Shown: positions 24,121-33,723 of the stretch, piece after piece
Layout: each line of letters starts with the position of its first letter
Position numbering within the stretch: position 1 is the stretch's first letter
Origin: DAIQON01 sp036787835
GTDB lineage: Bacteria; Patescibacteriota; Saccharimonadia; Saccharimonadales; UBA4665
Assembly: GCA_036787835.1 (NCBI GenBank)
Contig: DAIQON010000002.1
Span: forward strand, 1 to 64,000
Direction of reading: 5' to 3'
Length of the DNA: 64,000 nt
Notes under the pieces: model-generated
The model's database searches: none
Told to the model about the DNA's origin: nothing
What the model saw: the letters and a program-made list of their open reading frames with translations, nothing else
Position numbers and translations under genes: made by a program

Positions 24121-25554
24121 CTATCTATTGATCAGTAACGCGAGAATAATTACTACTAGAATTAAGATAAGCCCGAGCAGTAATAGATCGCTAATTTTCT
24201 TGACGGTTCTAGGCTTCTTTGTCTCCTTGGGTTTAGTGTCGACGATATTCGATATATCAATATCGTCAGGTTGCTCCTCAGATTCTTGGTCAGACCAATT
24301 GATACCTGATTTTTCAAGCAGCTGTTCAATGCTAGCTGTCGCCGTTGATATTGGGGTATATGAAGCCTGGTCACGTAGGCTAGGGTCTCTTTCAAAGTCA
24401 ATTTCCCGTTCAACAAGTTCTCGTCTTAGACTGCGTTTAACGTTACCGCCTCTTAGATAGATAGCGATTACCCTTCTTAGACCAAGCTCTCCTAGTAGAT
24501 GCGACTCATAAACCTGTCTTAGGTTAGTACCATCAATATCAATCTTTGTTGCCAAACTTAGTAACTCTAATCGAGTCATAGTCTGAGCTTTCAGATTAGA
24601 TAATTCTGGCTGGATATTAGTTTCTTCAGCAGCTTTTTCAATATTTCGCTTAATAGTCTCTTGTGATTCTCGCCTTGCCTCACGAGCCGATACTTTTGCT
24701 GGAGCCCTAAAGACCTCTGCTTTTGCTTTGGTTTTAACGACTCTTCTAATTTGTGATTCCTTGTTTTGCAGCTGGATCTTTAGTTCAATCACTTCTTTTT
24801 CTAAGCGTTCTCTAACCGGCTCAATGTCTTTCGGTTTTTTAATTCTTGGTTCCCTACGACTGACAAGATAGTCGACTATATTATCTAGCGGAGACTTTGC
24901 CTTGTCTGATCGCTCGGCAGATCTTCTCAGTAGTGAAGGGTGGTAAGCTCTGCGTTCTTCCTCGGTAGGCTGTTCGCTTCTCGTCTCTGTATCAGTAGTT
25001 GTGACTGTTTCTTTTTGGTGTATTTGGATGACATCAGCCGGCGCAATTGGAATTGGCTGCTCAGTAGTAGGCTGCGGCACGGTTATCTCTTCGACTTCAT
25101 CTAGGGGTGGGGCCTCGTAAGACTCCGGGTCGATACCAATTTCACTTAATGCCAAATCAAATGATTCATCTAACTCGCCAGTTATTTCGACGTTTTCCAA
25201 AAATCCCTCTACGGCATCGTCATCCGCCGCTATCTCACCGACCGCTTCGGCGTGTAGATCACTTAACCGTTCAGTGGCAAGTGTCTGACTGATAGCCTCA
25301 GATTCAACTGAGCTGAGATGCTCAACTGGGGCCTCGGTGTCAAGCTCTGGATTATTGTCAGTACCGAGTAGCTCTCCTGTTAGTTCATCGTCGTCGGTTT
25401 TTGCTTCAATTTTTTTTGGTGCCGCAGCCAATAGGTCTATGATCTCTTTACCTAGCGTGATTTTGCTAGAATTAGACTTACTCTTTGAGTCCTTTTTATC
25501 TTCAGAGTCATCAGAGTCTTCTTCATTACCGAAATCAAAAGGTAAACCTTCCAT
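24121..25554 (-). CDS. Tail-anchored acidic coiled-coil protein (477 aa), unknown
   Basis: The first half is highly acidic and low in complexity (for example EEDSDDSEDKKDSKSKS), followed by a charged helical region (about 225-330, VIELKIQLQNKESQIRRVVK) likely to form a coiled coil, a folded-looking part (LATKIDIDGTNLRQVYESHL) and one C-terminal membrane helix (about 455-474). This gives a cytoplasmic protein anchored by its tail. I recognise no family. It precedes trhO by 8 nt on the same strand. A scaffold or division-related role would be guesswork. Confidence 0.6.
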   Translation of the reverse strand: MEGLPFDFGNEEDSDDSEDKKDSKSKSNSSKITLGKEIIDLLAAAPKKIEAKTDDDELTGELLGTDNNPELDTEAPVEHLSSVESEAISQTLATERLSDLHAEAVGEIAADDDAVEGFLENVEITGELDESFDLALSEIGIDPESYEAPPLDEVEEITVPQPTTEQPIPIAPADVIQIHQKETVTTTDTETRSEQPTEEERRAYHPSLLRRSAERSDKAKSPLDNIVDYLVSRREPRIKKPKDIEPVRERLEKEVIELKIQLQNKESQIRRVVKTKAKAEVFRAPAKVSAREARRESQETIKRNIEKAAEETNIQPELSNLKAQTMTRLELLSLATKIDIDGTNLRQVYESHLLGELGLRRVIAIYLRGGNVKRSLRRELVEREIDFERDPSLRDQASYTPISTATASIEQLLEKSGINWSDQESEEQPDDIDISNIVDTKPKETKKPRTVKKISDLLLLGLILILVVIILALLINR

Positions 25555-25597
25555 AGTGCTTTTTTTCTACTTACGAATTTTTTAAATTAAGATTGAA

Positions 25598-25626
25598 TTG
25601 CAATAAGTTACACTCTATTGTACGAT
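25598..25626 (+). promoter_or_regulatory. Possible promoter for the ABC exporter
   Basis: TTGCAA and TACGAT are separated by 17 bp. The intergenic stretch 25555-25848 (294 nt) also contains a 19-codon open frame (25697-25756) and a repeated GGAGACGG, once at 25679 and once as the ribosome site of the exporter gene. A leader peptide is possible but weakly supported. Confidence 0.35.
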
Positions 25627-25848
25627 ATATGTCATAACATTAGCAACTTAATAGATCATTGTAATTTATTAAGATAACGGAGACGGCCAAAAAATTATGA
25701 TAGACCCTAATCAGTTCTTTAGTTACTATGTTGGCTTTCCCGGCCAAAATAGCTAACTCTTTTAGAATAAAAAGTTCGATTCCAAAAATATTTAAAGTTA
25801 CCGTAATACCAATTACCTCGCCGTTTATGAATAAGGAGACGGCTCACC

Positions 25849-27621
25849 ATGGATAACGCCCTAAACATCCTGAAATACTACTATAAGCACTTGAAGAAAT
25901 TCAAGGTTCTAGCTATTGGCACGCTTACACTGTTGCCAATTATTACGCTGGTTGCCAACTATATACCACCGCTAATTCTAGCAGTCGTACTAAATAGGCT
26001 TTCTATACATGACTATGTTAAGCATCAAGTTTGGCATAGTTTTGGCAGCCTGATTGTTTTGTATGGAGTAGTCATTCTTTTCTCCAGCATGGTACTTTGG
26101 CGAATATTTGACTACTTCTATTGGCGACTTGAAGGCAATATGGAGCGTTCAATAGCTCAAGACGTGTTCCAGCACTTAGTTGGCCAGAGCACCGATTTCC
26201 ATGCCAATGAATTTGCCGGTAGCCTAGTTTCGAGAAACAGTAAGGTACTGTCGGCATATATTCGAATCACCGATACGACGCTATTCCAGGTAATGCCCCT
26301 GTTCTTTGGTGTCATATTCGTAAGCATCATCATGTGGAGTCGATCATCAGGTTATGTGGTTGTACTATTAATAGGCAGTCTGTTCTATGTTATTAGTTCT
26401 TTCACAGTCACTAAGAAAATTAGGCATCTTGGTGCTAAAACTGCAGCTTCTGAAAGCGATCAAACCGGTATGCTGGCCGATGCGCTAGGTAACATTTCAG
26501 CGATCAAGAGCTTTTCTGGAGACAATTACGAAAATTCTAGATTCAAGAAAGTTACCAATAAAACATATTCCTGGTTAATAAAGATGTATTGGGCCTTCCA
26601 ATACCAACAGTTATTTTTTAGTGGCGCTGCTGGGATTTTAACCATAGCCTCGCTTGTCGTAGCAATAGTTAGCGTCGTCACATTCAATGCTAACCTAGCG
26701 ACTGCTTTTCTAATTTTCAACTACACGGCTGGGATAATACAGCAGCTATTTACCTTCAGCAATAACTCCCTCAGAAGCTATAGTCGAGCATTTGGTGATG
26801 CCACTGAAATGGTTGCTATTATGGGTGTTGAAACGGATGTAAAAGACCCGGTTAAGCCTGAAAAACTAGCGGTTAACGGTGGCTCAATTGAGTTTAAAAA
26901 TGTTAGCTTTACTCATAATGGCTCGGACGACAATATATTCAAAGACTTTAATTTGAAAATTAAAGAAGGCGAGAAGATTGGCCTAGTTGGTCATTCCGGT
27001 GCTGGTAAAACCACTTTTACTAGGCTGCTGATGCGCTTCTCTGATCTTGATGAGGGTGAAATACTTATTGGTGGTCAGAATATAGCTAATGTCACCCAAA
27101 ATGATTTACATAGTCTTATTGCCTATGTCCCTCAGGAGCCACAGCTGTTTCATAGAACTATTCGCGAGAATATAGCATATGGTGATCCATCGGCCAGTGA
27201 TGCGAAGGTAGTTCAGGCTGCGACCCAGGCTAATGCCAATGAGTTTATTTCAATGTTGCAAAAGAAATACTATACCCTGGTTGGCGAGCGTGGTGTAAAA
27301 CTTAGTGGCGGCCAACGCCAACGAATTGCTATTGCCAGGGCAGTCCTTAAACAGGCTCCTGTTCTGCTACTCGATGAAGCGACATCGGCTCTAGATTCAG
27401 AAAGTGAAGTCTTAATTCAAGACGCGCTTTGGAAACTAATGAAAGGCCGAACTACCATAGTCATTGCCCACCGTTTAAGTACGATTCAGAAAATGGATAG
27501 AATTATTGTCTTGAGTGATGGTCAAATAATTGAACAAGGTAGCCACAAACAGCTTCTTGAAAAAAGTGGTACCTATGCCAAACTGTGGGCTCACCAATCA
27601 GGTGGCTTCCTAGAAGACTAA
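25849..27621 (+). CDS. ABC exporter, fused permease-ATPase
   Basis: The 590-residue half-transporter has an N-terminal membrane domain (about 1-310, six helices) and a C-terminal ATPase: Walker A GHSGAGKTT (near 381-389), Q-loop YVPQEPQLF, signature LSGGQRQRIAIARA, Walker B VLLLDEATSALD and the H-switch IAHRLSTI. It would act as a homodimer exporting lipids, drugs or peptides (MsbA/multidrug type); the substrate cannot be read from sequence. ATG 25849 follows AAGGAGACGG. It converges with the L25 gene, the two stops being separated by one base. Confidence 0.92.
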   Translation: MDNALNILKYYYKHLKKFKVLAIGTLTLLPIITLVANYIPPLILAVVLNRLSIHDYVKHQVWHSFGSLIVLYGVVILFSSMVLWRIFDYFYWRLEGNMERSIAQDVFQHLVGQSTDFHANEFAGSLVSRNSKVLSAYIRITDTTLFQVMPLFFGVIFVSIIMWSRSSGYVVVLLIGSLFYVISSFTVTKKIRHLGAKTAASESDQTGMLADALGNISAIKSFSGDNYENSRFKKVTNKTYSWLIKMYWAFQYQQLFFSGAAGILTIASLVVAIVSVVTFNANLATAFLIFNYTAGIIQQLFTFSNNSLRSYSRAFGDATEMVAIMGVETDVKDPVKPEKLAVNGGSIEFKNVSFTHNGSDDNIFKDFNLKIKEGEKIGLVGHSGAGKTTFTRLLMRFSDLDEGEILIGGQNIANVTQNDLHSLIAYVPQEPQLFHRTIRENIAYGDPSASDAKVVQAATQANANEFISMLQKKYYTLVGERGVKLSGGQRQRIAIARAVLKQAPVLLLDEATSALDSESEVLIQDALWKLMKGRTTIVIAHRLSTIQKMDRIIVLSDGQIIEQGSHKQLLEKSGTYAKLWAHQSGGFLED

Positions 27622-27622
27622 G

Positions 27623-28324
27623 CTATTCTTTAGCTGTAGTAGCTTCTTCAGTCTTAGCTTCCTCTGTGGCTTCCCCGTCCTCAGTAGCTTCTGCAGCTTC
27701 TTCCTCGACTTCTTCGGCAGCTCCACCTGCAGCATCGTTAGCTGCAGCAACCGCGCTAGGTTCAAAGACGCTAGCGATTGTCTGGTTGGCATCTTCTTTA
27801 ACTTCAACACCTTCAGGTAGGATTAGATCGCTTACCATGACGTGGTCTCCGACTTCAACAAGCTTTTCAGCGTTAAAGTAAATTACGTCAGGCAGTTTAC
27901 TTGGTATAGATTCAACCTTGATTTGGTCCAAGTTGGATAGAACCATTAAGCCAGATCGTTCGGCAGGGCTAGACTCATTACCTTCGTCATACTTAGGATG
28001 GATTGGTATCTCGGCTTCAACTTTTTGGTTAGCTGATACAGCATTGAAGACAATATGCGTTAGTTGCTGCTTTCTGGGCTCAAACTCGGCGGTCTTGATT
28101 AGCGTAGTATAAGTTTTACCGCTAGTAGTAACATCAATAGTATGGTGCTTACCAGCTTGGCGGTAAACTTTTAGCATAGCGATGCTATCGCCTTGGACAA
28201 TTATAGAATCCTTACCGTGATTGTGGATTACGGCAGGAGTTTTACCGCTAGTACGCAGATGCTTAACTGACTTACCAAGTATCTCTCTTGGCTCTAGCTC
28301 AATGGTAATTAGATCTTGGGACAT
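27623..28324 (-). CDS. rplY: 50S ribosomal protein L25 (Ctc type)
   Basis: The 233-residue protein has the N-terminal L25 5S rRNA-binding domain (LEPREILGKSVKHLRTSGKTPAV) and the longer Ctc-type C-terminal beta domain (GLMVLSNLDQIKVESIPSKL, DHVMVSDLILPEGVE). A 40-residue Glu/Ala/Thr tail follows, a common feature of long L25 proteins. Start ATG 28324 follows AGGAG. It stabilises 5S rRNA in the large subunit. Confidence 0.92.
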   Translation of the reverse strand: MSQDLITIELEPREILGKSVKHLRTSGKTPAVIHNHGKDSIIVQGDSIAMLKVYRQAGKHHTIDVTTSGKTYTTLIKTAEFEPRKQQLTHIVFNAVSANQKVEAEIPIHPKYDEGNESSPAERSGLMVLSNLDQIKVESIPSKLPDVIYFNAEKLVEVGDHVMVSDLILPEGVEVKEDANQTIASVFEPSAVAAANDAAGGAAEEVEEEAAEATEDGEATEEAKTEEATTAKE

Positions 28325-28439
28325 GAATTAATAACTCCTAGTTAACTTTTAGACAACTTAAATTTCTTTAAACATATTATAGCAGATTTATCGACTAGAC
28401 ATTAGTACTAGTTAAAGGTTAAGCTATTAATTAAATCTT

Positions 28440-29060
28440 ATGTTAAATGCTACCCATATCGTTCAGTCCGGAGGTCTACTGCTACTAGGTTTGTTCTTAT
28501 TCGCTGAAGTAGGACTTTTTTTGGGCTTCTTTTTGCCTGGGGATACACTACTTATTGCGGCCGGTATTTTTGCTCACCAAGGAAAATTCTCGATTGAAGC
28601 AGTTATTATTGTGGCGGCAGTGGCGGCGATTGCCGGAGATAGTACTTCATTTTTCCTGGGAAGGCGCTATGGAAGAAGCCTGTTTAAAAAAGAAAATAGC
28701 CTATTGTTTGATCCAAAACACGTAGAAAAAGCTGAGAAGTTTTACGACAAACACGGTTCAAAAACTATGCTAATTGCTCACTATCTACCAGTTGTTAGAA
28801 CCTTTGCCCCACCTCTTGCTGGAATTTCCAAGATGCCATACTCAAAATTCTTGCTTTATGACGCGGTAGGTGACATATCTTGGGCCATTATAGTCACCCT
28901 ACTCGGATATTACATCGGTAGTAAGATCCCAAATATTGATCACTATATCCTATTTGTTGTGGCGCTTGTGGTCATTGCATCGGCTGCACCTACCCTCTAC
29001 CATGTTACAAAAAGATACCTTAAGCAAAGAAAAGCTAAAGCATCTAAAAATGACGACTAG
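28440..29060 (+). CDS. DedA family membrane protein
   Basis: The 206-residue protein has the DedA pattern: FFLPGDTLLIAAGIFA, AGDSTSFFLGRRYG, and RTFAPPLAGISKMPYSKF with the essential Arg, plus four to five membrane helices. DedA proteins are linked to lipid carrier flipping and membrane-potential upkeep. No clear ribosome site precedes the ATG. The last 4 nt overlap the convergent uvrA end. Confidence 0.9.
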   Translation: MLNATHIVQSGGLLLLGLFLFAEVGLFLGFFLPGDTLLIAAGIFAHQGKFSIEAVIIVAAVAAIAGDSTSFFLGRRYGRSLFKKENSLLFDPKHVEKAEKFYDKHGSKTMLIAHYLPVVRTFAPPLAGISKMPYSKFLLYDAVGDISWAIIVTLLGYYIGSKIPNIDHYILFVVALVVIASAAPTLYHVTKRYLKQRKAKASKNDD

Positions 29061-31870
29061 CTAAGCATCTTTGCGAGATAGTTACCGGTATAGCTACTGC
29101 TAACTTTGGCTACTTGCTCGGGAGTTCCTTTAGCAATGATTTGACCACCAGCGGCGCCTCCGTCAGGTCCAATGTCGATTAGATAATCAGCATTTTTAAT
29201 AACATCTAGGTTATGTTCAATAACGACCATGCTGTTACCGCTATCGACAAGAGCGTGCAGTACGCCTAACAGTTTACTGACATCTTCCATGTGTAGCCCT
29301 GTGGTCGGTTCATCGAGAATATAAAGAGTTCTTCCGGTTGGTCGACGTGATAGCTCGGTTGCCAATTTAACTCGCTGGGCTTCTCCACCGCTGAGTGTCG
29401 TTGCCGGTTGACCAAGAGTTATATAACCTAAGCCGACATCGACTAAGGTTTGGAGTTTACGGGCAATACTTGGAATGTTTATAAAGAATTCAAGTGACTG
29501 TTCGGTAGTCATTTCTAGTACATCACTGATTGTCTTCCCCTTGTAGTGAATCTCAAGGGCTTCTCGATTATATCTTTTTCCATGGCAAACTTCACAAGGA
29601 ACGTAAACATCTGGTAAGAAGTGCATCTCAATCTTAATAATTCCATCACCATGACAGTTTTCACACCTTCCGCCTTTGACATTAAAACTAAATCGACCAG
29701 CATTATAGCCCCTAAGCTTAGCTTCCGGCATACTAGCGAATAATTCTCGAATCGGCGTAAATAGCCCAGTATAAGTTGCCGGATTTGACCGAGGTGTTCG
29801 GCCAATTGGCGACTGGTCAATTATGATCGCTTTATCTAAGTTTTTTATTCCTTCAATCTCATCGTGGCGCCCAGGTACTGTATTAGCTCGATGTAATCTT
29901 GCTAGTAATTCTTTGGCTAAGATATCGTTTATTAGGCTCGATTTACCTGATCCTGATACGCCACTAACAACGACTAGTTCACCAAGCGGTATTTCAACGG
30001 TTAGATTCTTAAGATTATTTTCTTTAGCACCTTTTATTACAATAAACTTACCGTTACCTTTGCGACGTTTCTTTGGAGTAGCAATCGATTTTGTACCGAC
30101 TAAGTATTGAGCCGTAAGGCTATTCTTATTCTTTTCCACTTCGCTCGGTGTCCCGGCTGCAATGACTTCCCCGCCGTGTATTCCGGCACCAGGTCCTATG
30201 TCTACAAGGTAATCGGCGGTTCGAATTGTTTCCTCGTCGTGCTCAACAACAATGACTGTATTACCGAGTTCTCTGAGATGCTTAAGGGTGTTTATGAGCC
30301 TGGCGTTGTCTCTTTGATGCAAGCCGATCGATGGCTCGTCTAGAACATATAAAACTCCCATTAGCCCAGAACCGATTTGGGTAGCTAGACGAATACGTTG
30401 CGCCTCGCCACCACTGAGTGTAGTCGCGGCTCTAAGTAGACTGAGGTAATTTAAGCCGACGTCATTTAGAAAACTAAGCCTGGCTATTACTTCTTTCAAG
30501 ATAAGTTTAGCAATCATCGCATCGTTAGTGCTGAGCTTCAGCTTATTGAACCATTCGAGTGCATCGTCAATAGATAAATTGCAAATATCCATAATTGATT
30601 GGTCGCTTAAAGTAATTGCTAAAACCTCAGGCTTTAGTCGCTGCCCATGACAGGCATGACATGGTTTTTCTTGCATAAATCTTTCGATATCACGACGAAT
30701 AAAGTCACTATCTGTTTCCTTATGGCGTCGTTCGAGGTTGGGAACAACTCCTTCATAAGTAGTTTCAAACGATCTGCCTGAACCGAGGGCAATACTAAAT
30801 ACTTGCTCACCAGTACCATATAGGATCTTATCTAGGTTATCGTCGCTTAGCTCAGCAGTTGGAACGTGCAAGCTAAAGTTGTATTTGTCGGCCACGGCTT
30901 GCAGTTTTTTCATATGCCAGTTATCTACGTTAATCCGGTTATATGGCCTAATTGCACCTTCAGCTATTGTTAGCCGGCCGTTTGGTATAACTAACTCTGG
31001 GTCGACTTCAAGTCTTGAGCCCAGCCCGGTACAAACTGGGCAAGCACCGTGCGGCGAGTTAAAACTAAAGGTTCGTGGTTCAAGCTCGGGGATTGTCACT
31101 TCTGGATGCTGGGCGCAAGCATAAAGCAAGCTATAGGTATCGAACTTATTTTCGTCAGGAGCCAGTATCTGTACTTTTCCATCGGCAATCTCTAGTGATT
31201 GCTCGACTGATTGAACAAGCCGGGTACGACTTTCTTCGTTATTTACTAATCGGTCAACTACTATTTCGATTTTATGTCGATAGTTTTTATCTAGCTCAGG
31301 AAATTCATCGAGAGCATAAATTACATCGTCAACTCTGGCCCTTGCGAACCCAGCTCGAAGGTACTGTTCAGGGATATGCTCAAAAGCACCCTTTTTATCT
31401 ATAACGATTGGTGCTAGTACAATGATTCGCTTGTCGTTATATGCCTTAACAACCTGGTCGATGATCCCAGTAATAGTCTGTCTCTCAACTACCGAACCAT
31501 CGATTGGGCAGTGTGGTACACCGATTCGGGCGTATAAGAGTCTTAAGTAGTCATAGATCTCGGTTACAGTCGCTACAGTCGATCTTGGATTTCGACTGGT
31601 AGATTTTTGGTCGATGCTAATTGCTGGACTTAATCCGTCAATCTGATCAACGTCTGGTTTTTCCATAACACCAAGGAACTGTCTGGCGTAAGAACTTAAA
31701 GACTCAACATAGCGTCTCTGCCCTTCAGCATAGATAGTATCAAAGGCAAGCGAAGACTTACCAGACCCACTAAGCCCAGTAATAACGACTAGTTTATTCC
31801 TCGGAATAGTAACATCAATATTCTTGAGGTTATGTTCCCGAGCTCCCTTTACTACAATCTCGTCTGCCAA
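29057..31870 (-). CDS. uvrA: Excinuclease ABC subunit A
   Basis: The 937-residue protein has two ABC ATPase halves: Walker A GLSGSGKSSLAFD (near 32-44) and GVSGSGKSSLINDI, signatures LSGGEAQRIRLATQIGSGL and LSGGEAQRVKLATELSR, and H-loops in VEHDEETIRTADY and IEHNLDVIKNADY. Cys pairs for zinc occur at CHACHGQRLKPE and CENCHGDG with CEVCHGKRYN. It is the damage sensor that loads UvrB. Length is normal. The start is TTG 31870, 7 nt after an AGGAG ribosome site. Confidence 0.98.
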   Translation of the reverse strand: MADEIVVKGAREHNLKNIDVTIPRNKLVVITGLSGSGKSSLAFDTIYAEGQRRYVESLSSYARQFLGVMEKPDVDQIDGLSPAISIDQKSTSRNPRSTVATVTEIYDYLRLLYARIGVPHCPIDGSVVERQTITGIIDQVVKAYNDKRIIVLAPIVIDKKGAFEHIPEQYLRAGFARARVDDVIYALDEFPELDKNYRHKIEIVVDRLVNNEESRTRLVQSVEQSLEIADGKVQILAPDENKFDTYSLLYACAQHPEVTIPELEPRTFSFNSPHGACPVCTGLGSRLEVDPELVIPNGRLTIAEGAIRPYNRINVDNWHMKKLQAVADKYNFSLHVPTAELSDDNLDKILYGTGEQVFSIALGSGRSFETTYEGVVPNLERRHKETDSDFIRRDIERFMQEKPCHACHGQRLKPEVLAITLSDQSIMDICNLSIDDALEWFNKLKLSTNDAMIAKLILKEVIARLSFLNDVGLNYLSLLRAATTLSGGEAQRIRLATQIGSGLMGVLYVLDEPSIGLHQRDNARLINTLKHLRELGNTVIVVEHDEETIRTADYLVDIGPGAGIHGGEVIAAGTPSEVEKNKNSLTAQYLVGTKSIATPKKRRKGNGKFIVIKGAKENNLKNLTVEIPLGELVVVSGVSGSGKSSLINDILAKELLARLHRANTVPGRHDEIEGIKNLDKAIIIDQSPIGRTPRSNPATYTGLFTPIRELFASMPEAKLRGYNAGRFSFNVKGGRCENCHGDGIIKIEMHFLPDVYVPCEVCHGKRYNREALEIHYKGKTISDVLEMTTEQSLEFFINIPSIARKLQTLVDVGLGYITLGQPATTLSGGEAQRVKLATELSRRPTGRTLYILDEPTTGLHMEDVSKLLGVLHALVDSGNSMVVIEHNLDVIKNADYLIDIGPDGGAAGGQIIAKGTPEQVAKVSSSYTGNYLAKMLS

Positions 31871-31980
31871 CTCTGATCTCCTAATTTAGCTGCTGATTAT
31901 ACATGAAAAATTGATTTTAATCGAGTCCCTAGGCCATAAAAAGCAAGATAACAAACGCTTAAGCTTACTCTGCAATGGTA

Positions 31981-32009
31981 TTGACACTATGTCTATTATT
32001 TGTTACAAT
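31981..32009 (+). promoter_or_regulatory. Sigma70-type promoter for the 67-aa gene
   Basis: A perfect TTGACA and TACAAT (5 of 6) with a 17-bp spacer. The expected start near 32016 leaves a leader of about 60 nt to the ATG at 32076, with AGGGG as ribosome site. Confidence 0.75.
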
Positions 32010-32075
32010 GCGCTTAAGTACATCCTTGCTATTTACAAGGAATATGTAATTGAAGTTTTTAATAGGGGTTAGAGA

Positions 32076-32279
32076 ATGCAGACATTTATTGTTTTGGGCC
32101 TCATTCCGGGCACAGATATCCAAATTAACTTTTTTGTTTGGTTTATATTCTTTGCTTGTTTGGCGGTTGGCTCAATCATTATTTTTGCAAACCACCTAAA
32201 TAAGCTTCATAAATTGTCGGTAGTAGTTCTTACCAGAAAAGTCCTACCAGCTAATCAGTTCCATATTCGTCAGCAATAG
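32076..32279 (+). CDS. Small membrane protein (67 aa)
   Basis: One strong membrane helix (about 18-40, INFFVWFIFFACLAVGSIII) is followed by a basic cytoplasmic tail. It has its own good promoter and a ribosome site (AGGGG), which argues for a real gene. The 3' end overlaps the convergent exonuclease gene by 29 nt. I recognise no family. Confidence 0.6.
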   Translation: MQTFIVLGLIPGTDIQINFFVWFIFFACLAVGSIIIFANHLNKLHKLSVVVLTRKVLPANQFHIRQQ

Positions 32280-33708
32280 TCTGGGCATAAGTCTCTAACT
32301 CTTCAATTATCTTGATCTTTGATTTATTGTCTTTAAAGTCCCGTTTTAGTAGCGATAATCTTTCTAAGTACTGCTTATATTTCGATTGATGCTCATTATC
32401 TTCATTAAATAGTTTGTTTTGAATCTGCTTCTTCCACCAAGCGCGTTCATGGCCGTCAATCAGTGATGGGTAATTCCGTGCACGGTAAAGCTTAAATAGC
32501 TCGGTTAATCTATTATCCTCAAACTCGGGTATATCTAGCTGGGTCTTTAGAGCAAGCAATCTGGCTCTGTCAAACTTAGCTTGATCCGACTTCGGTACGA
32601 ATTTGTCGTATAGCTGGGCGTCTACACTTGGATTAAACTGCCGTTTTACTGACTGCCGCTTAGTTTGTTTTTTATCTAGGATTGTAACAACTTGTTCTAA
32701 TTTTTTATTAAACGCTTCTTTGTATTCGCCGAGGGTAATAAAGTTTTGATTAATTTTTCGTTTATCTAAGTCGAGTCTGGTCATGCTTTCCTGGTCAAGA
32801 ACACTGATTGGTGCTAACGCCGGACAACGATTAATTTTAACCGTTTTTATAGGCAGCCTGTCGCTTGGTAGTCTGTCCCTATCATAGGCCCACAGCTCAG
32901 CTAGTTCCTCTGGCTCAAGATTAACGTAGTCATTTGGGTCATACCTAAGGTCATATACGGTAGCCGTTGACCTTGATGTATCGACAGATAGAGTCGCGGC
33001 TGCACTAGTGTGAAGGTAGCTAGATGGGTAGTGGCTAGAGGTATAGATAAATGGCGCATTAGATGAAAGTATTTCAATCGTCTTATCTTTAGTTCTTAGC
33101 TTAAGTAGAAAATTAAATAGCTTCGGCTGTTTAGCCTTGATCAGTTTGGCGACTTCAATAGTAGCCAGCACATCACTAAGCGCATCATGAGCTGATGAAT
33201 GTGTAAGTTTATTAGCCTTAGTTAGTAGTTCGAGTTTATTCGAAGGCTTACCATTAACTATTGGCCAATTAATTCCTTCCGGCCTGAGAGCTCTGGTCAT
33301 TCTTACGACATCAAGCAGATCCCAGCGAGAACTACCGTCAGCCCAATGCCACCTGTATGGATCAAAGAAGTTTCTATAATTTAGATAACGGATAAACTCA
33401 TCGTCAAATCTAAGATTATTAAATCCGATAAAAATAGTGTCTGGGGTAGCAATTTCGCTATTAAAAATTCCACTGAACTCAGCTTCACTAATTCCTTGTT
33501 GGTTATTTTTTTCCGGTAATATACCGGTTAACAGGATGGCCTCAGCTGAAGGCAGGATATCTGGAGATAGTTTGAGCTTAATATCATAAGGACCACCAAC
33601 AGGCTTTAAATCCATATCGGTTCGTTGACCAGCAAACTGCATGATCCGATCATTACTTGAGCTAATACCACTGGTCTCTAGGTCATAGAAGAAAAAACTG
33701 GCTGCCAT
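32251..33708 (-). CDS. sbcB: Exodeoxyribonuclease I
   Basis: The 485-residue protein is a DnaQ-type 3'-5' exonuclease of the ExoI family. Exo motifs are visible: FYDLETSG near residue 8 (DxE), NNLRFDDEFIRY near 97, and HSSAHDALSDVLAT near 170 (HxxxxD). The SH3-like and helical C-terminal parts of ExoI follow (TIEILSSNAPFIYTSSHYP, LYRARNYPSLI). It degrades single-stranded DNA during recombination and mismatch repair. It is followed by nothing on its strand for 380 nt and preceded by obg with a 15-nt gap, hence one transcript. Confidence 0.93.
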   Translation of the reverse strand: MAASFFFYDLETSGISSSNDRIMQFAGQRTDMDLKPVGGPYDIKLKLSPDILPSAEAILLTGILPEKNNQQGISEAEFSGIFNSEIATPDTIFIGFNNLRFDDEFIRYLNYRNFFDPYRWHWADGSSRWDLLDVVRMTRALRPEGINWPIVNGKPSNKLELLTKANKLTHSSAHDALSDVLATIEVAKLIKAKQPKLFNFLLKLRTKDKTIEILSSNAPFIYTSSHYPSSYLHTSAAATLSVDTSRSTATVYDLRYDPNDYVNLEPEELAELWAYDRDRLPSDRLPIKTVKINRCPALAPISVLDQESMTRLDLDKRKINQNFITLGEYKEAFNKKLEQVVTILDKKQTKRQSVKRQFNPSVDAQLYDKFVPKSDQAKFDRARLLALKTQLDIPEFEDNRLTELFKLYRARNYPSLIDGHERAWWKKQIQNKLFNEDNEHQSKYKQYLERLSLLKRDFKDNKSKIKIIEELETYAQTIADEYGTD

Positions 33709-33723
33709 ACTATTTACGTCCTC

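Noticed and set aside
25697..25756. 19-codon leader peptide before the ABC exporter
   Set aside because: The ribosome site is 10 nt or more from the start and there is no attenuator hairpin; noted only in the promoter entry.
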